DNA of 64,000 nt from Nocardioides jensenii JCM 1364 = NBRC 14755 (GTDB taxonomy: Bacteria; Actinomycetota; Actinomycetes; Propionibacteriales; Nocardioidaceae). Made by a program: the position numbers and the translations under genes. Below, one piece after another: positions 1-8,146 of the stretch. Under the pieces are notes generated by a model that was given only the letters and a program-made list of their open reading frames with translations, made no database searches and had not been told where the DNA came from. The stretch lies in the NCBI RefSeq assembly GCF_001552535.1, contig NZ_BCRJ01000028.1, forward strand, positions 37,291 through 101,290, given 5' to 3'. Each line of letters starts with the position of its first letter. Position 1 is the first letter of the stretch.

Positions 1-14
1 AAGTGGTTGTCGTC

Positions 15-59
15 ATGAAGATGCGCAGCCTCCTCCTTCGCTGCCGCAACGAGGCCTGA
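15..59 (+). CDS. leuA leader peptide (14 aa)
   Basis: This short reading frame encodes [14 protein letters not shown], with three consecutive leucine codons (CTC CTC CTT). It ends 80 nt before leuA. Leucine-rich leader peptides upstream of leuA are known in Actinobacteria as sensors for ribosome-mediated attenuation. The peptide's last codons form the left arm of a perfect inverted repeat, so a ribosome stalled on the Leu codons would change folding of the transcript. It is too short for standard gene calling; the context makes it convincing. Confidence 0.75.
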   Translation: MKMRSLLLRCRNEA

Positions 60-80
60 AAGCCGGCCCCCTCGTTGCGG
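44..80 (+). promoter_or_regulatory. leuA attenuator hairpin
   Basis: CCGCAACGAGG (44-54) is exactly complementary to CCTCGTTGCGG (70-80), an 11-bp stem with a 15-nt loop. The left arm overlaps the last codons of the leader peptide. No T-run follows, so the stem may act as an anti-element or pseudoknot component rather than a classical terminator. Leucine-dependent control of leuA is inferred. Confidence 0.65.
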
Positions 81-139
81 AGGCTCTGCTGCCCGTTCGG
101 GCTGCTGACCGGCACACCACTCCGAGCAGCGAGGAAACC

Positions 140-1909
140 ATGACCAACCTGAGCAACACCGGCAACCAGCAGGCCACCAGCGGCATGCCGTTCGGCCGGT
201 ACACCGCCTTCGAACCGGTCGACGTGCCCGACCGCACCTGGCCGACGAAGAAGATCACCAGGGCCCCGCGTTGGCTCTCCACCGACCTGCGTGACGGCAA
301 CCAGGCCCTGATCGACCCGATGACCCCGCCCCGCAAGCTGAGCATGTTCGAGCTGCTGGTGAAGATGGGCTACAAGGAGATCGAGGTCGGTTTCCCCAGC
401 GCCAGCCAGACCGACTTCGACTTCGTGCGTCAGCTGATCGAGGGAGACCGCATCCCCGACGACGTCCAGATCTCGGTGCTGACCCAGGCCCGCGAGGACC
501 TCATCGAGCGCACCGTCCAGTCACTGGTCGGCTCCGACCGGGCCACCATCCACCTCTACAACGCCACCGCGCCGCTGTTCCAGCGCGTGGTCTTCGGGGT
601 CACTCCCGACGAGTGCCGCAACATCGCGGTCCGTGGCACCGAGATGGTGATGAAGTACGCCGAGGAGCTGCTCGGCGGCATCGTCGGCAGCCAGGACTTC
701 GGCTACCAGTACAGCCCCGAGATCTTCACCCAGACCGACACCGACTTCGCGCTCTCGGTGTGCGAGTCGGTCTCCGACGTGTGGCAGCCCGAGGCGGGTC
801 GCGAGATCATCCTCAACCTGCCGGCCACCGTCGAGATGTCGACGCCCAACACCTACGCCGACCAGATCGAGCACTTCGGTCGCGGCCTGACCCGGCGCGA
901 GCACAGCGCGATCAGCCTGCACCCGCACAACGACCGTGGCACCGCGGTCGCGGCCACCGAGCTGGCCCTGATGGCCGGCGCCGACCGCGTCGAGGGCTGT
1001 CTGTTCGGCCACGGCGAGCGCACCGGCAACGTCGACCTGGTGACCCTGGGCATGAACCTGTTCAGCCAGGGCATCGACCCGCAGATCGACTTCAGCGACA
1101 TCGACGAGGTGCGCCGCACCGTCGAGTACTGCACCAACCTGCCGGTGCACCCGCGCCACCCCTACGCCGGCGACCTCGTCTACACCGCCTTCTCCGGCTC
1201 CCACCAGGACGCCATCAAGAAGGGCCTGGAGGATCTCGACAAGCAGGCCGCCGAGAGGGGCGTCCCCGTGGGCGAGCTTCCCTGGGAGGCGCCCTACCTG
1301 CCGATCGACCCGAAGGACGTCGGTCGCAGCTACGAGGCGGTGATCCGGGTCAACAGCCAGTCCGGCAAGGGCGGCGTGGCCTACATCCTCAAGGCCGAGC
1401 ACAAGCTGGAGCTGCCGCGTCGTGCGCAGATCGAGTTCAGCCGGGTGGTGCAGCAGCGCACCGACTCCGACGGCGGCGAGATGACGCCCGAGGCGATCTG
1501 GGAGGTCTTCCGCAGCGAGTACCTCGACCGCGAGTCCCCGCTGAAGCTGAACTCGGTGCACACCTCCTCGGCGGCCGGCGAGAAGGACCAGCTCTCGGTG
1601 AACGTGTACGTCGACGGCGAGCTGCGGGCGCTGACCGCGTCGGGCAACGGGCCGATCAACGCGTTCACCAACGCGCTCAACGACCTGGTCGAGACCGAGC
1701 AGGCCGCCGGCAACGCGTCGTACGACGACCGCGGCGACGTGCGGGTGCTCGACTACCACGAGCACGCGCTCTCGGCGGGTGGCGACGCGATCGCCGCGGC
1801 CTACGTCGAGTGTGCGGTGGGCGACCAGATCCTGTGGGGTGTCGGCCTCGACGCCAACATCGTCACCGCCTCGCTCAAGGCCGTCGTCTCGGCGGTCAAC
1901 CGCGCCTGA
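140..1909 (+). CDS. leuA: 2-isopropylmalate synthase
   Basis: LeuA condenses acetyl-CoA with 2-ketoisovalerate, the first committed step of leucine biosynthesis, in the cytoplasm. The 589-aa product begins its TIM-barrel catalytic domain with the DLRDGNQAL motif (residues 49-57; Arg51 and Asp52 bind substrate and metal) and has the metal-binding LHPHNDRG motif near residue 260. The last roughly 130 residues match the allosteric LeuA dimer domain that binds leucine. GAGGAAA ending a few bases upstream supports the ATG at 140. The length fits the long actinobacterial form. The leader peptide and hairpin upstream indicate attenuation in addition to feedback inhibition. Confidence 0.97.
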   Translation: MTNLSNTGNQQATSGMPFGRYTAFEPVDVPDRTWPTKKITRAPRWLSTDLRDGNQALIDPMTPPRKLSMFELLVKMGYKEIEVGFPSASQTDFDFVRQLIEGDRIPDDVQISVLTQAREDLIERTVQSLVGSDRATIHLYNATAPLFQRVVFGVTPDECRNIAVRGTEMVMKYAEELLGGIVGSQDFGYQYSPEIFTQTDTDFALSVCESVSDVWQPEAGREIILNLPATVEMSTPNTYADQIEHFGRGLTRREHSAISLHPHNDRGTAVAATELALMAGADRVEGCLFGHGERTGNVDLVTLGMNLFSQGIDPQIDFSDIDEVRRTVEYCTNLPVHPRHPYAGDLVYTAFSGSHQDAIKKGLEDLDKQAAERGVPVGELPWEAPYLPIDPKDVGRSYEAVIRVNSQSGKGGVAYILKAEHKLELPRRAQIEFSRVVQQRTDSDGGEMTPEAIWEVFRSEYLDRESPLKLNSVHTSSAAGEKDQLSVNVYVDGELRALTASGNGPINAFTNALNDLVETEQAAGNASYDDRGDVRVLDYHEHALSAGGDAIAAAYVECAVGDQILWGVGLDANIVTASLKAVVSAVNRA

Positions 1910-1920
1910 GCGAGGCTCAG
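1906..1920. terminator. Short bidirectional hairpin between convergent genes
   Basis: CTGAGC (1906-1911) pairs with GCTCAG (1915-1920) around a 3-nt loop. The hairpin spans the leuA stop codon and the stop of the convergent acetyltransferase gene, which lie only a few bases apart. It has no T-tract, so terminator function is plausible but unproven. Confidence 0.4.
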
Positions 1921-2387
1921 TCGGGCAGCACCATCAGGTCGACCAGCAGGTCGGACCCCTCCCTGAGGGGTTCGACCTCGCCGGTGGGCACGAAGCCGTA
2001 GCGCTCGTAGGTCGTGCGCGCGGCCACGTTTCCCCGGGTCACGTCGAGCCTGACCCGGAGTCCCTCGGCACGGGCCTGCCCGACCACGTCGTCGAGCACC
2101 AGCCGGGCCAGGCCCCGGCGTCGGAACTCGGGGGCCGTCCACATCGCCACGATCTGGGCGACCCGGTCCTCGACGCGGAAGGCTCCGCCCAGAGCCGCTG
2201 GCGTGCCGTCGACGAAGACCACCACGGGCATGCTCTCCATCCGCATCAGCCAGTCGTCCTCGGTGAATGCCTGTTCCCGGGCGAAGGTGGATCCGAACGC
2301 GTCGGGGGAGTCGGCGAGGGAGCGCAATCGGATCTCGCGCCACACGGGCCACTCCTCGGGGGCCAGTCGACGCGTCTCGGTGCTCAC
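1917..2387 (-). CDS. GNAT family N-acetyltransferase
   Basis: The 156-aa product has the single-domain GNAT fold: motif A is visible as MWTAPEFRRRGLARLVLDD (acetyl-CoA pyrophosphate-binding RRRGLA loop), followed by a conserved C-terminal RTTYERYGF segment. It should transfer an acetyl group from acetyl-CoA to a small molecule or protein N-terminus; the acceptor cannot be read from the sequence. The GTG start overlaps the stop of the upstream membrane protein by 4 nt (GTGA), so the two are translationally coupled. Confidence 0.88.
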   Translation of the reverse strand: MSTETRRLAPEEWPVWREIRLRSLADSPDAFGSTFAREQAFTEDDWLMRMESMPVVVFVDGTPAALGGAFRVEDRVAQIVAMWTAPEFRRRGLARLVLDDVVGQARAEGLRVRLDVTRGNVAARTTYERYGFVPTGEVEPLREGSDLLVDLMVLPD

Positions 2388-3178
2388 GACATCGCTCCTG
2401 CCTTCTCGGCGTCGTACTTGTTGCGAACAGCCTCGCGCATCTGGTCGATGTTCTCGCGCAGGGCATCGGAGATCAGCTCATCGGTGCGAGGGTCGTTGAG
2501 CACCGAGAAGATCAGCCGGAAGACCGTGTCGCTGACCAGGCGGACGACGTCGTCGTGGAACGGCAGGAACTTGAGCCGGCCCATCTGCTGGTCCTTCTTG
2601 ATCAGCTCGACGATCATCATGTCGAGCTCGGCCCGGTTCTCGTCGAGCGCGCGGGCGATGTTGGTGGTGTAGTTGCCGGTCTGGAGCACCGCGGTGACCT
2701 CGTCCATCACCGCGATCGTCACCGGCCTCTTGATCACCTCGACGATGGAGTCCGTGCCCTGCTTGACGATCGCGGCGGTGACCCGGTCGCCGAAGGCTCG
2801 GTCGGCGGCGCGACCGAGTCGGGCCAGCACGATGAAGATCCGCAGCAGCCGGAACGACCGGAACGCCGGGTTCGAGACCGGGATCATCCCCAGCACCTCG
2901 TACCAGTACTTCACCGGGAACCTCCAGCCCTCGCCGGAGCGGCGCCAGCGCCACACGAACTCGATCGCGAAGAGGGCACAGATCGCGTAGTCGGCGCGAA
3001 TCACCCAGCGTTCGGTCGGGCCCGAGACGTCCCAGAACGTGATCCATGACAGCAGCACCACCGAGATGATCGCGATGACCAGCATGGTCCAGTCCGCGTA
3101 GCCGACCGGCGGCTTCGAGGGGTAGTTCGCGAGCGGGGACGTGTCGCCGGGTCTCGTCTGCCGGGTGTTCGCTGACAT
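2384..3178 (-). CDS. Voltage-sensor-like membrane protein without a pore
   Basis: The 264-aa protein has an N-terminal membrane region of about four helices: hydrophobic stretches around residues 32-50 and 63-80, a third near 90-105, and an arginine-spaced helix (FRSFRLLRIFIVLARLGR, about 107-124) resembling the S4 segment of voltage-gated channels. No pore loop or selectivity filter (TVGYG-like) follows; instead there is a soluble, charged helical C-terminal half of about 130 residues. Relatives are usually annotated as ion transporter. It could be a voltage-sensing regulator or proton-channel-like protein. It overlaps the GNAT gene by 4 nt, suggesting a functional pair. Confidence 0.65.
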   Translation of the reverse strand: MSANTRQTRPGDTSPLANYPSKPPVGYADWTMLVIAIISVVLLSWITFWDVSGPTERWVIRADYAICALFAIEFVWRWRRSGEGWRFPVKYWYEVLGMIPVSNPAFRSFRLLRIFIVLARLGRAADRAFGDRVTAAIVKQGTDSIVEVIKRPVTIAVMDEVTAVLQTGNYTTNIARALDENRAELDMMIVELIKKDQQMGRLKFLPFHDDVVRLVSDTVFRLIFSVLNDPRTDELISDALRENIDQMREAVRNKYDAEKAGAMS

Positions 3179-3207
3179 GCGGCCAACACTGTCAGGTCGG
3201 CCCCGGA

Positions 3208-3213
3208 TAGGGT
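3208..3213 (+). promoter_or_regulatory. -10 box TAGGGT for FKBP gene (leaderless)
   Basis: TAGGGT ends 7 nt before the ATG at 3221 and there is no Shine-Dalgarno sequence, so transcription would begin at or next to the start codon. Confidence 0.55.
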
Positions 3214-3220
3214 CGGCGCC

Positions 3221-3754
3221 ATGCGTACCGCTCGGAGCATCACCTCGGTCCTCGCCGTCACGGCTGCCCTGCTCGCCACCGCCGGCTGCGGTGACTCGGA
3301 CGACTCGGACGACTCGTCCGGCGCCACGTCCGACTCCGGCGCCGCCGTGTGCACCGCCGACGACATCGATGTCAGCGGCGCCTTCGGGGACAAGCCGGTG
3401 GTGACACTGCCCGAGGACTGCACGCCGCCCACGACCGTGGTGACCAAGGACCTCAGCGCCGGCTCAGGCCCCGCCGCGGAGGCAGGTGGCACGGTGGTGA
3501 CCGACTACCTGCTCGTCACCTGGTCGGACCAGCAGGTCCTCGACAACTCCTACGACCGTGGCCAGCCGTTCCCGGTGACCCCGCTGGGCGAGGCGCCGGT
3601 CATCGACGGCTGGAACGAGGGGCTGATCGGCATCCAGAAGGGCGCCCGCCGACTGATCATCATCCCGCCGGAGAAGGGATACGGAGAGGGCGGTCAGGGC
3701 ATCAAGCCGAACGAGACCCTGGTCTTCGTCGTGGACGCGGTCGACGTCAGCTGA
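3221..3754 (+). CDS. FKBP-type peptidyl-prolyl isomerase lipoprotein
   Basis: The 177-aa product starts with a lipoprotein signal (Arg near the N-terminus, hydrophobic core, lipobox ATAGC at about residues 20-24), followed by an acidic Asp/Ser linker and an FKBP domain ending GYGEGGQGIKPNETLVFVVD. It should catalyse cis-trans isomerisation of prolyl bonds in exported proteins at the outer face of the membrane. It stands alone: a divergent membrane-protein gene lies upstream and a hydrolase gene begins 36 nt downstream with its own -10 box. The leaderless ATG is chosen because of the -10 box 7 nt upstream. Confidence 0.92.
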   Translation: MRTARSITSVLAVTAALLATAGCGDSDDSDDSSGATSDSGAAVCTADDIDVSGAFGDKPVVTLPEDCTPPTTVVTKDLSAGSGPAAEAGGTVVTDYLLVTWSDQQVLDNSYDRGQPFPVTPLGEAPVIDGWNEGLIGIQKGARRLIIIPPEKGYGEGGQGIKPNETLVFVVDAVDVS

Positions 3755-3777
3755 CCGCTCCGGGGCCGCACGGGAGC

Positions 3778-3783
3778 TAGATT
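3778..3783 (+). promoter_or_regulatory. -10 box TAGATT for alpha/beta hydrolase gene (leaderless)
   Basis: TAGATT is exactly 7 nt before the ATG at 3791, the spacing repeated at many genes here. It favours the ATG over an in-frame TTG at 3782, which would sit inside the box. Confidence 0.55.
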
Positions 3784-3790
3784 GCCGACC

Positions 3791-4648
3791 ATGCCGCGCT
3801 CTTCGCTCGTCTCCGAACGCATCGGGCAGTTCTTCCTCGAGGAGGACCGTCTCGAGTACACCGAGTACGGCTCGGGTGAGCGCTGGGTCGTGCTGGTCCA
3901 CGGCCAGCTGATGCCGCGTCGCATGTGCCAGCCGTTGGCCCGCGCCCTGGCTGCCGAAGGCATGCACGTGGTCGCCATCGACCTGCTCGGGCACGGCCGC
4001 TCCGACCGACCGGCCGACCCGCTGGTCTACTCGATGACCGCGTTCGCGGAGCAGGTGGTCGCGCTGCTCGATCACCTCGGGGCCGAGCAGGCCGTCATCG
4101 GCGGTACGTCGTTGGGTGCGAACGTGTCGCTCGAGGTCGCCGCGATCGCCCCCGAACGGGTGCGCGGGCTCCTGGTCGAGATGCCGGTGCTCGACAACGC
4201 CCTCGAGGTCGGCCTCGTCGTCTTCGGACCGATGATGTTGGGCGCCCGGTTCCTGCCGATCACGGTGAAGACCCTGCGCGCCCTGACCCGTCCGATCCCG
4301 CGAGGACTCGTCCCCTTCTGGGCCGGGGTCCTGCTCGACACCTGCGACCAGCAGCCGGCCGCGATGGCGGCGGTGTTGCACGGCATCGTCTTCGGGCGGA
4401 TCGCCCCACCGGCCAAGGTACGGCGCGCGATCGACGTACCCACCCTGGTGGTCGGTCACCCTGCCGACCCGATCCACCCGGCGGCGGACGCGGCGATGCT
4501 GGCCGAGGAGATCCCCGGGGCACGGTTCGTGCAGGCCCGGAGCATCGTCGAGTGGCGGTTGCGGCCCGAGCGTCTCGACGACGAGGCCGCCCGCTTCGTC
4601 CGGGAGTGCTGGGAGACACGCGCCGCCAGCGGGCTCCGCGGCCTCTGA
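3791..4648 (+). CDS. Alpha/beta-fold hydrolase
   Basis: The 285-aa protein has the alpha/beta-hydrolase core: VLVHGQ oxyanion region near the N-terminus, GHGRSDRP, and the nucleophile elbow GGTSLGAN (Ser nucleophile). A helical cap follows, and the catalytic acid/His region is near GHPADPIHP. It hydrolyses an ester, epoxide or C-C bond in an unknown substrate. An in-frame TTG at 3782 preceded by GGGAG is a possible alternative start, but the leaderless -10 spacing supports ATG 3791. recO begins 17 nt downstream with its own promoter-like box. Confidence 0.85.
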   Translation: MPRSSLVSERIGQFFLEEDRLEYTEYGSGERWVVLVHGQLMPRRMCQPLARALAAEGMHVVAIDLLGHGRSDRPADPLVYSMTAFAEQVVALLDHLGAEQAVIGGTSLGANVSLEVAAIAPERVRGLLVEMPVLDNALEVGLVVFGPMMLGARFLPITVKTLRALTRPIPRGLVPFWAGVLLDTCDQQPAAMAAVLHGIVFGRIAPPAKVRRAIDVPTLVVGHPADPIHPAADAAMLAEEIPGARFVQARSIVEWRLRPERLDDEAARFVRECWETRAASGLRGL

Positions 4649-4653
4649 CCCGG

Positions 4654-4659
4654 CACAAT
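4654..4659 (+). promoter_or_regulatory. -10 box CACAAT for recO (leaderless)
   Basis: CACAAT ends 6 nt before the GTG at 4666. The same hexamer and spacing recur before 12077 and 12849. Confidence 0.55.
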
Positions 4660-4665
4660 GGACCC

Positions 4666-5394
4666 GTGCCCCTCTATCGCGCCGAAGCCGTCGTGCTGCG
4701 CACCCACAAGCTGGGTGAGGCCGATCGCATCATCACGCTGCTGACCCGCAACCACGGGCTGGTGCGCGCGGTCGCCAAGGGCGTACGACGGACGTCGTCG
4801 CGGTGGGGGTCGCGGCTCGAGCCGTTCACCCACGTCGATCTGCAGTTGGCCGAGGGGCGCAACCTCGACACCATCACCCAGGCCGAGACCCTCGACCCCT
4901 TCTCGGGCCAGTTGGGCGCCGACTACGAGCGCTACACCGCCGGCACGGCGATGCTCGAGACCGCCGAACGCCTGATCATGGAGGAGCGGCAGCCCTCGCT
5001 GCAGCAGTTCCTGCTGCTCGTCGGCGGTCTGCGCGCGCTGACCTCACCGGAGCGTCGTCCGGGGCAGGTGCTCGACTCCTACTTCCTGCGATCACTGTCG
5101 GTGGCCGGCTACGCGCCGTCGTTCGACTCCTGTGCCCGCTGTGACACCCCCGGGCCGCACCGCTGGTTCAACCCGGCGGCCGGCGGCATCCTGTGCAGCG
5201 CCTGCCGGCTCCCGGGCTCGGCGAACCCGTCGTCCGAGACGGTCGCGGTCCTGGGCGGTCTGCTGGCCGGCGACTGGCCGTTGATCGACGCTTCCGAGCC
5301 GCGACACCTCAAGGAGGCCAGCGGGTTGGTGGCGGCGTACCTGCACTGGCACCTGGAGCGACGGCTGCGTTCGCTGGAGTACGTCGAACGCTGA
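4666..5394 (+). CDS. recO: DNA repair protein RecO
   Basis: RecO anneals single strands and loads RecA with RecR in recombinational repair. The 242-aa product opens with the OB-fold signature VPLYRAEAVVLRTHKLGEAD, and its C-terminal half carries a zinc-ribbon-type pair, CARC and CSAC (about residues 155-185). The start is the GTG at 4666: homologues begin with this PLYR segment, and an actinobacterial -10 box lies 6 nt upstream. A longer in-frame extension into the preceding gene is a shadow. It is convergent with the marR gene, 48 nt away. Confidence 0.95.
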   Translation: MPLYRAEAVVLRTHKLGEADRIITLLTRNHGLVRAVAKGVRRTSSRWGSRLEPFTHVDLQLAEGRNLDTITQAETLDPFSGQLGADYERYTAGTAMLETAERLIMEERQPSLQQFLLLVGGLRALTSPERRPGQVLDSYFLRSLSVAGYAPSFDSCARCDTPGPHRWFNPAAGGILCSACRLPGSANPSSETVAVLGGLLAGDWPLIDASEPRHLKEASGLVAAYLHWHLERRLRSLEYVER

Positions 5395-5442
5395 GCCGGG
5401 CGCCGGTCGCCGGGCGCGGGGCTGTTCGGGCCGGACACTGGC

Positions 5443-5898
5443 CTACTCGTGCGGAGTGCCCTTCTCGATCCAGTGGTCGACGGTGTCGTTGAAGCGTCGC
5501 AGCGAGCTGAGGAGGTTGTCGCGTTCGGCCGGGGTCCACGAGGACAACAACAGGTCGAGCATGCTGCGCCGGTGGTCGCGGGCCTCGGTCAGCGAGACCC
5601 GGCCCAGCTCGGTCAGGGTGAGCAGCGACGCTCGCCGGTCGGACTCGTCCACGGTCTTCTCGGCGAGGCCGAGACGGACCACGGTCTGCACCTGTCGGGT
5701 GATCGTCGACGGGTCGAGTCGGAAGGCCTGCGCGATGGCGCCGAGCCGTTGCGGTCCCTCGTCGTCGAGCAGACAGAGGATGCCGTAGCTGGAACGCTCC
5801 AGCTCGACGTCCCCGGAAGCCGTCCGGACATGGATCGCCTGGGTGCGTCGGAGCAGGGTGAACAGCTGCTGCTCGATGAGATCGTTCTGTGACTCCAC
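5443..5898 (-). CDS. MarR family transcriptional regulator
   Basis: The 151-aa product has the winged-helix MarR fold, with a recognition region around LDPSTITRQVQTVVRLGL and wing DESDRRASLLTLTELG (about residues 65-105). MarR proteins are dimeric repressors that usually sense phenolic or lipophilic ligands. It is divergent from uppS with start codons only 44 nt apart, and each gene has its own -10 box 6 nt before a GTG, so the regulator probably competes with or controls uppS transcription. The ligand is unknown. Confidence 0.9.
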   Translation of the reverse strand: MESQNDLIEQQLFTLLRRTQAIHVRTASGDVELERSSYGILCLLDDEGPQRLGAIAQAFRLDPSTITRQVQTVVRLGLAEKTVDESDRRASLLTLTELGRVSLTEARDHRRSMLDLLLSSWTPAERDNLLSSLRRFNDTVDHWIEKGTPHE

Positions 5899-5904
5899 GG
5901 CTGA

Positions 5905-5910
5905 AGCATA
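5905..5910 (-). promoter_or_regulatory. -10 box TATGCT for marR (leaderless)
   Basis: Reading the minus strand, TATGCT lies 6 nt before the GTG start at 5898. It is 20 bp from the opposing uppS -10 box, so the two promoters are face to face. Confidence 0.55.
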
Positions 5911-5930
5911 GGACTCCCTGCCCGACCCCC

Positions 5931-5936
5931 TAGTGT
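5931..5936 (+). promoter_or_regulatory. -10 box TAGTGT for uppS (leaderless)
   Basis: TAGTGT ends 6 nt before the GTG at 5943, with no Shine-Dalgarno sequence. Confidence 0.55.
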
Positions 5937-5942
5937 TGTCCC

Positions 5943-6719
5943 GTGAATCGAGTGCCCCGTCGTCCCACGCCCCACCCGTCCGGGGCCACCCCGCCGCCGA
6001 TCCCGAGGGAGCTCGTGCCACGCCATGTGGCCGTCGTGATGGACGGCAACGGGCGTTGGGCCAAGGAGCGTGGCCTGCCCCGAACGAAGGGCCACGAGGC
6101 GGGCGAGTCCTCCCTGTTCGACGTGGTCGAGGGAGCGATCGAGATCGGCGTGAAGGCGATCTCGGCGTACGCCTTCTCCACCGAGAACTGGAGCCGGTCA
6201 CCCGAAGAGGTCAGGTTCTTGATGGGCTTCAACCGCGACGTGATCCGGCGGCGGCGCGACGAGATGCACGAGCTCGGCGTCCGCGTGAAGTGGGCCGGCA
6301 GGGCCCCGCGGCTCTGGAAGTCGGTGATCAAGGAGCTGCAGATCGCCGAGGAGCTCACCAAGGACAACAAGGTCTGCACGCTGACCATGTGCGTCAACTA
6401 CGGCGGGCGTGCCGAGGTGGCCGACGCCGCCCGGTCGATCGCCGAGGCCGTGGCGGCGGGCCGCCTCGACCCGAAGAAGGTCGACGAGAAGACGTTCGCC
6501 AAGCACCTCTACGTGCCCGACCTCGCCGACGCGGACCTGGTCTGGCGTACGTCGGGGGAGCAGCGACTCTCGAACTTCATGCTCTGGCAGGCGGCGTACT
6601 CGGAGTTCGTGTTCACCGACGTGCTGTGGCCCGACGTCGACCGTCGAGACCTGTGGCAGGCCGTCGACACCTATGCGCGCCGGGACCGCCGCTACGGCGG
6701 CGCACTGCCCAACGCCTGA
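5943..6719 (+). CDS. uppS: cis-prenyl diphosphate synthase (undecaprenyl/decaprenyl-PP synthase)
   Basis: The enzyme adds isopentenyl units in cis configuration to make the polyprenyl carrier lipid for peptidoglycan and arabinogalactan-type polymers. The 258-aa protein contains the catalytic [14 protein letters not shown] motif (Asp is the Mg/diphosphate ligand), FSTENWSR, and the C-terminal [15 protein letters not shown] signature. The length matches actinobacterial long-chain Z-prenyl synthases. It is followed by the convergent zinc operon. The GTG start is fixed by the -10 box 6 nt upstream. Confidence 0.95.
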   Translation: MNRVPRRPTPHPSGATPPPIPRELVPRHVAVVMDGNGRWAKERGLPRTKGHEAGESSLFDVVEGAIEIGVKAISAYAFSTENWSRSPEEVRFLMGFNRDVIRRRRDEMHELGVRVKWAGRAPRLWKSVIKELQIAEELTKDNKVCTLTMCVNYGGRAEVADAARSIAEAVAAGRLDPKKVDEKTFAKHLYVPDLADADLVWRTSGEQRLSNFMLWQAAYSEFVFTDVLWPDVDRRDLWQAVDTYARRDRRYGGALPNA

Positions 6720-6741
6720 TCAGGTCGGCCCGGTTCCACGC

Positions 6742-7173
6742 TCAGGAGCAGCTGGCGCAGGTGCCGAAGATCTCCAGGGTGTGGCTGATGTCGGCGTAGC
6801 CGTGCTCGGCGGCGATCGCCTTGGTCCAGCGCTCGACGGTCGGTCCCTCGACCTCCACCGTCGCGCCGCACGACCGGCAGACGAGGTGGTGGTGGTGCGA
6901 GTCCGAGCAGTGTCGGTAGGCGGCCTCGCCGTCCTCGGTGCGGAGGACGTCGACCTCGCCGCTGTCCGCGAGCATCTGCAGGGTGCGGTAGACCGTGGCC
7001 AGGCCGACCTTCTCGCCCGACGCGTCGAGCAGCGAGTGGATCTCCTGCGCACTGCGGAAGTCGTTGAAGGTCGAGAGCACGTTGGCGACGGCCAGACGCT
7101 GCTTGGTCGGCCGTGCCATGGCCGCTGGGGCCCGGCCGGTGCTCGACTCGGTGGTGGGGTCAGTGTTCGTCAT
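6742..7173 (-). CDS. zur: Zinc uptake regulator, Fur family
   Basis: The 143-aa Fur-family repressor has a winged helix (LATVYRTLQMLADSG), a His-rich regulatory site (HCSDSHHHHLVCRSCG) and a C-terminal CASC pair that would complete the structural zinc site with CRSC. It is the last gene of the znuACB operon, its ATG lying inside the 3' end of znuB (14-nt overlap), so repressor and transporter are co-transcribed and autoregulated. The znuACB-zur order is known in other Actinobacteria. This linkage and the Zur-like operators upstream of znuA favour Zur over Fur or Nur. Confidence 0.92.
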   Translation of the reverse strand: MTNTDPTTESSTGRAPAAMARPTKQRLAVANVLSTFNDFRSAQEIHSLLDASGEKVGLATVYRTLQMLADSGEVDVLRTEDGEAAYRHCSDSHHHHLVCRSCGATVEVEGPTVERWTKAIAAEHGYADISHTLEIFGTCASCS

Positions 7174-8146
7174 AGTGCACTCCGTGGGGGGCGTGGCGGT
7201 GACCGTCATGGACGTAGTCGACGTGGTCGCCGTGCGGGACGGCGGGGTGCCCGCAGTTCTCACCGTGCTCGTGGGGGTGTTCCTCGATCTCGTCGTGCGC
7301 CAACGGCTCGATCTCGTCGAACGGCAGCTGTTGCCGGCGGCGCCGGCGCAGCCACATGCCGACCGGCCAGGTCAGCACGAACCCGGCCAGGGCCAGCAGC
7401 ACGATGGTCGGGCCGGGTGCCACGTCGAGGGCCAGCGCCGACACCATCAACCCACCGAACGAGGCGCTCACGCCGATGGCCATCGCCGCCAGCAACGTCG
7501 TGCGGAAGCTGCGGGTCAGCTGTTGGGCCGCCGCGACCGGGACGATCATCAGCGCCGAGACCAGCAGCAGCCCGACCGTGCGCATCGCCACCGTCACCGT
7601 GACCGCGGCCAGCACGGCGACGAGGACGTTGTAGGCCCGGATGTTCAGGCCGGCGACCTGGGCGAACTCCTGGTCCTGGGCGACCGCGAACAGCTGGGGG
7701 GCGAGGCCGACGCCGAGCAGGATCACCGTGGCGCTGAGCGCCATCGTGACCCACACGTCATCGGGCGAGATCGTGGTGATCGAGCCGAAGAGGAACTCCT
7801 GCAGGCGGGCGGCGCTCTGCCCGGCCAGGCCGGTGATCAGCACACCGCCGGCGATGCCGCCGTAGAAGAGCAGGGCCAGGGCGACGTCGCCGTTGGCGTG
7901 TCCCTGCTCGCGGATCACCTCGATCAGCACGGCGCCGAGGATCGCGACCACGACCGCCGTCCAGGTCGGGGAGGTGTTGGTGAGGAGCCCGAGGGCGACA
8001 CCGGTGACCGCGACGTGGCCGATGCCGTCCCCCATCAGGGCCAGGCGCCGTTGCACCAGGTAGGTGCCGACGACGGGCGCGGCCAGACCGGTGAAGACCG
8101 CGGCGATCATCGCGCGGATCATGAAGTCGAGGGCGAGAATGTCCAT
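7160..8146 (-). CDS. znuB: Zinc ABC transporter permease, His-rich tail
   Basis: The 328-aa integral membrane protein has about eight to nine hydrophobic helices and the ABC-3 family pattern (ALMGDGIGHVAVTGVALGLL near residue 40). It forms the zinc channel with ZnuC. The C-terminus after about residue 290 is unusually His-rich, with repeated HEHGE, HGDH and HDGHRH clusters, a likely cytoplasmic zinc-holding tail. Its start coincides with the last base of znuC, and it overlaps zur, consistent with one mRNA. Confidence 0.93.
   Translation of the reverse strand: MDILALDFMIRAMIAAVFTGLAAPVVGTYLVQRRLALMGDGIGHVAVTGVALGLLTNTSPTWTAVVVAILGAVLIEVIREQGHANGDVALALLFYGGIAGGVLITGLAGQSAARLQEFLFGSITTISPDDVWVTMALSATVILLGVGLAPQLFAVAQDQEFAQVAGLNIRAYNVLVAVLAAVTVTVAMRTVGLLLVSALMIVPVAAAQQLTRSFRTTLLAAMAIGVSASFGGLMVSALALDVAPGPTIVLLALAGFVLTWPVGMWLRRRRRQQLPFDEIEPLAHDEIEEHPHEHGENCGHPAVPHGDHVDYVHDGHRHAPHGVHYDEH

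Noticed and set aside
13..345. Minus-strand frame across the leuA leader and start
   Set aside because: No recognisable product, and it covers the attenuator and the 5' end of leuA.
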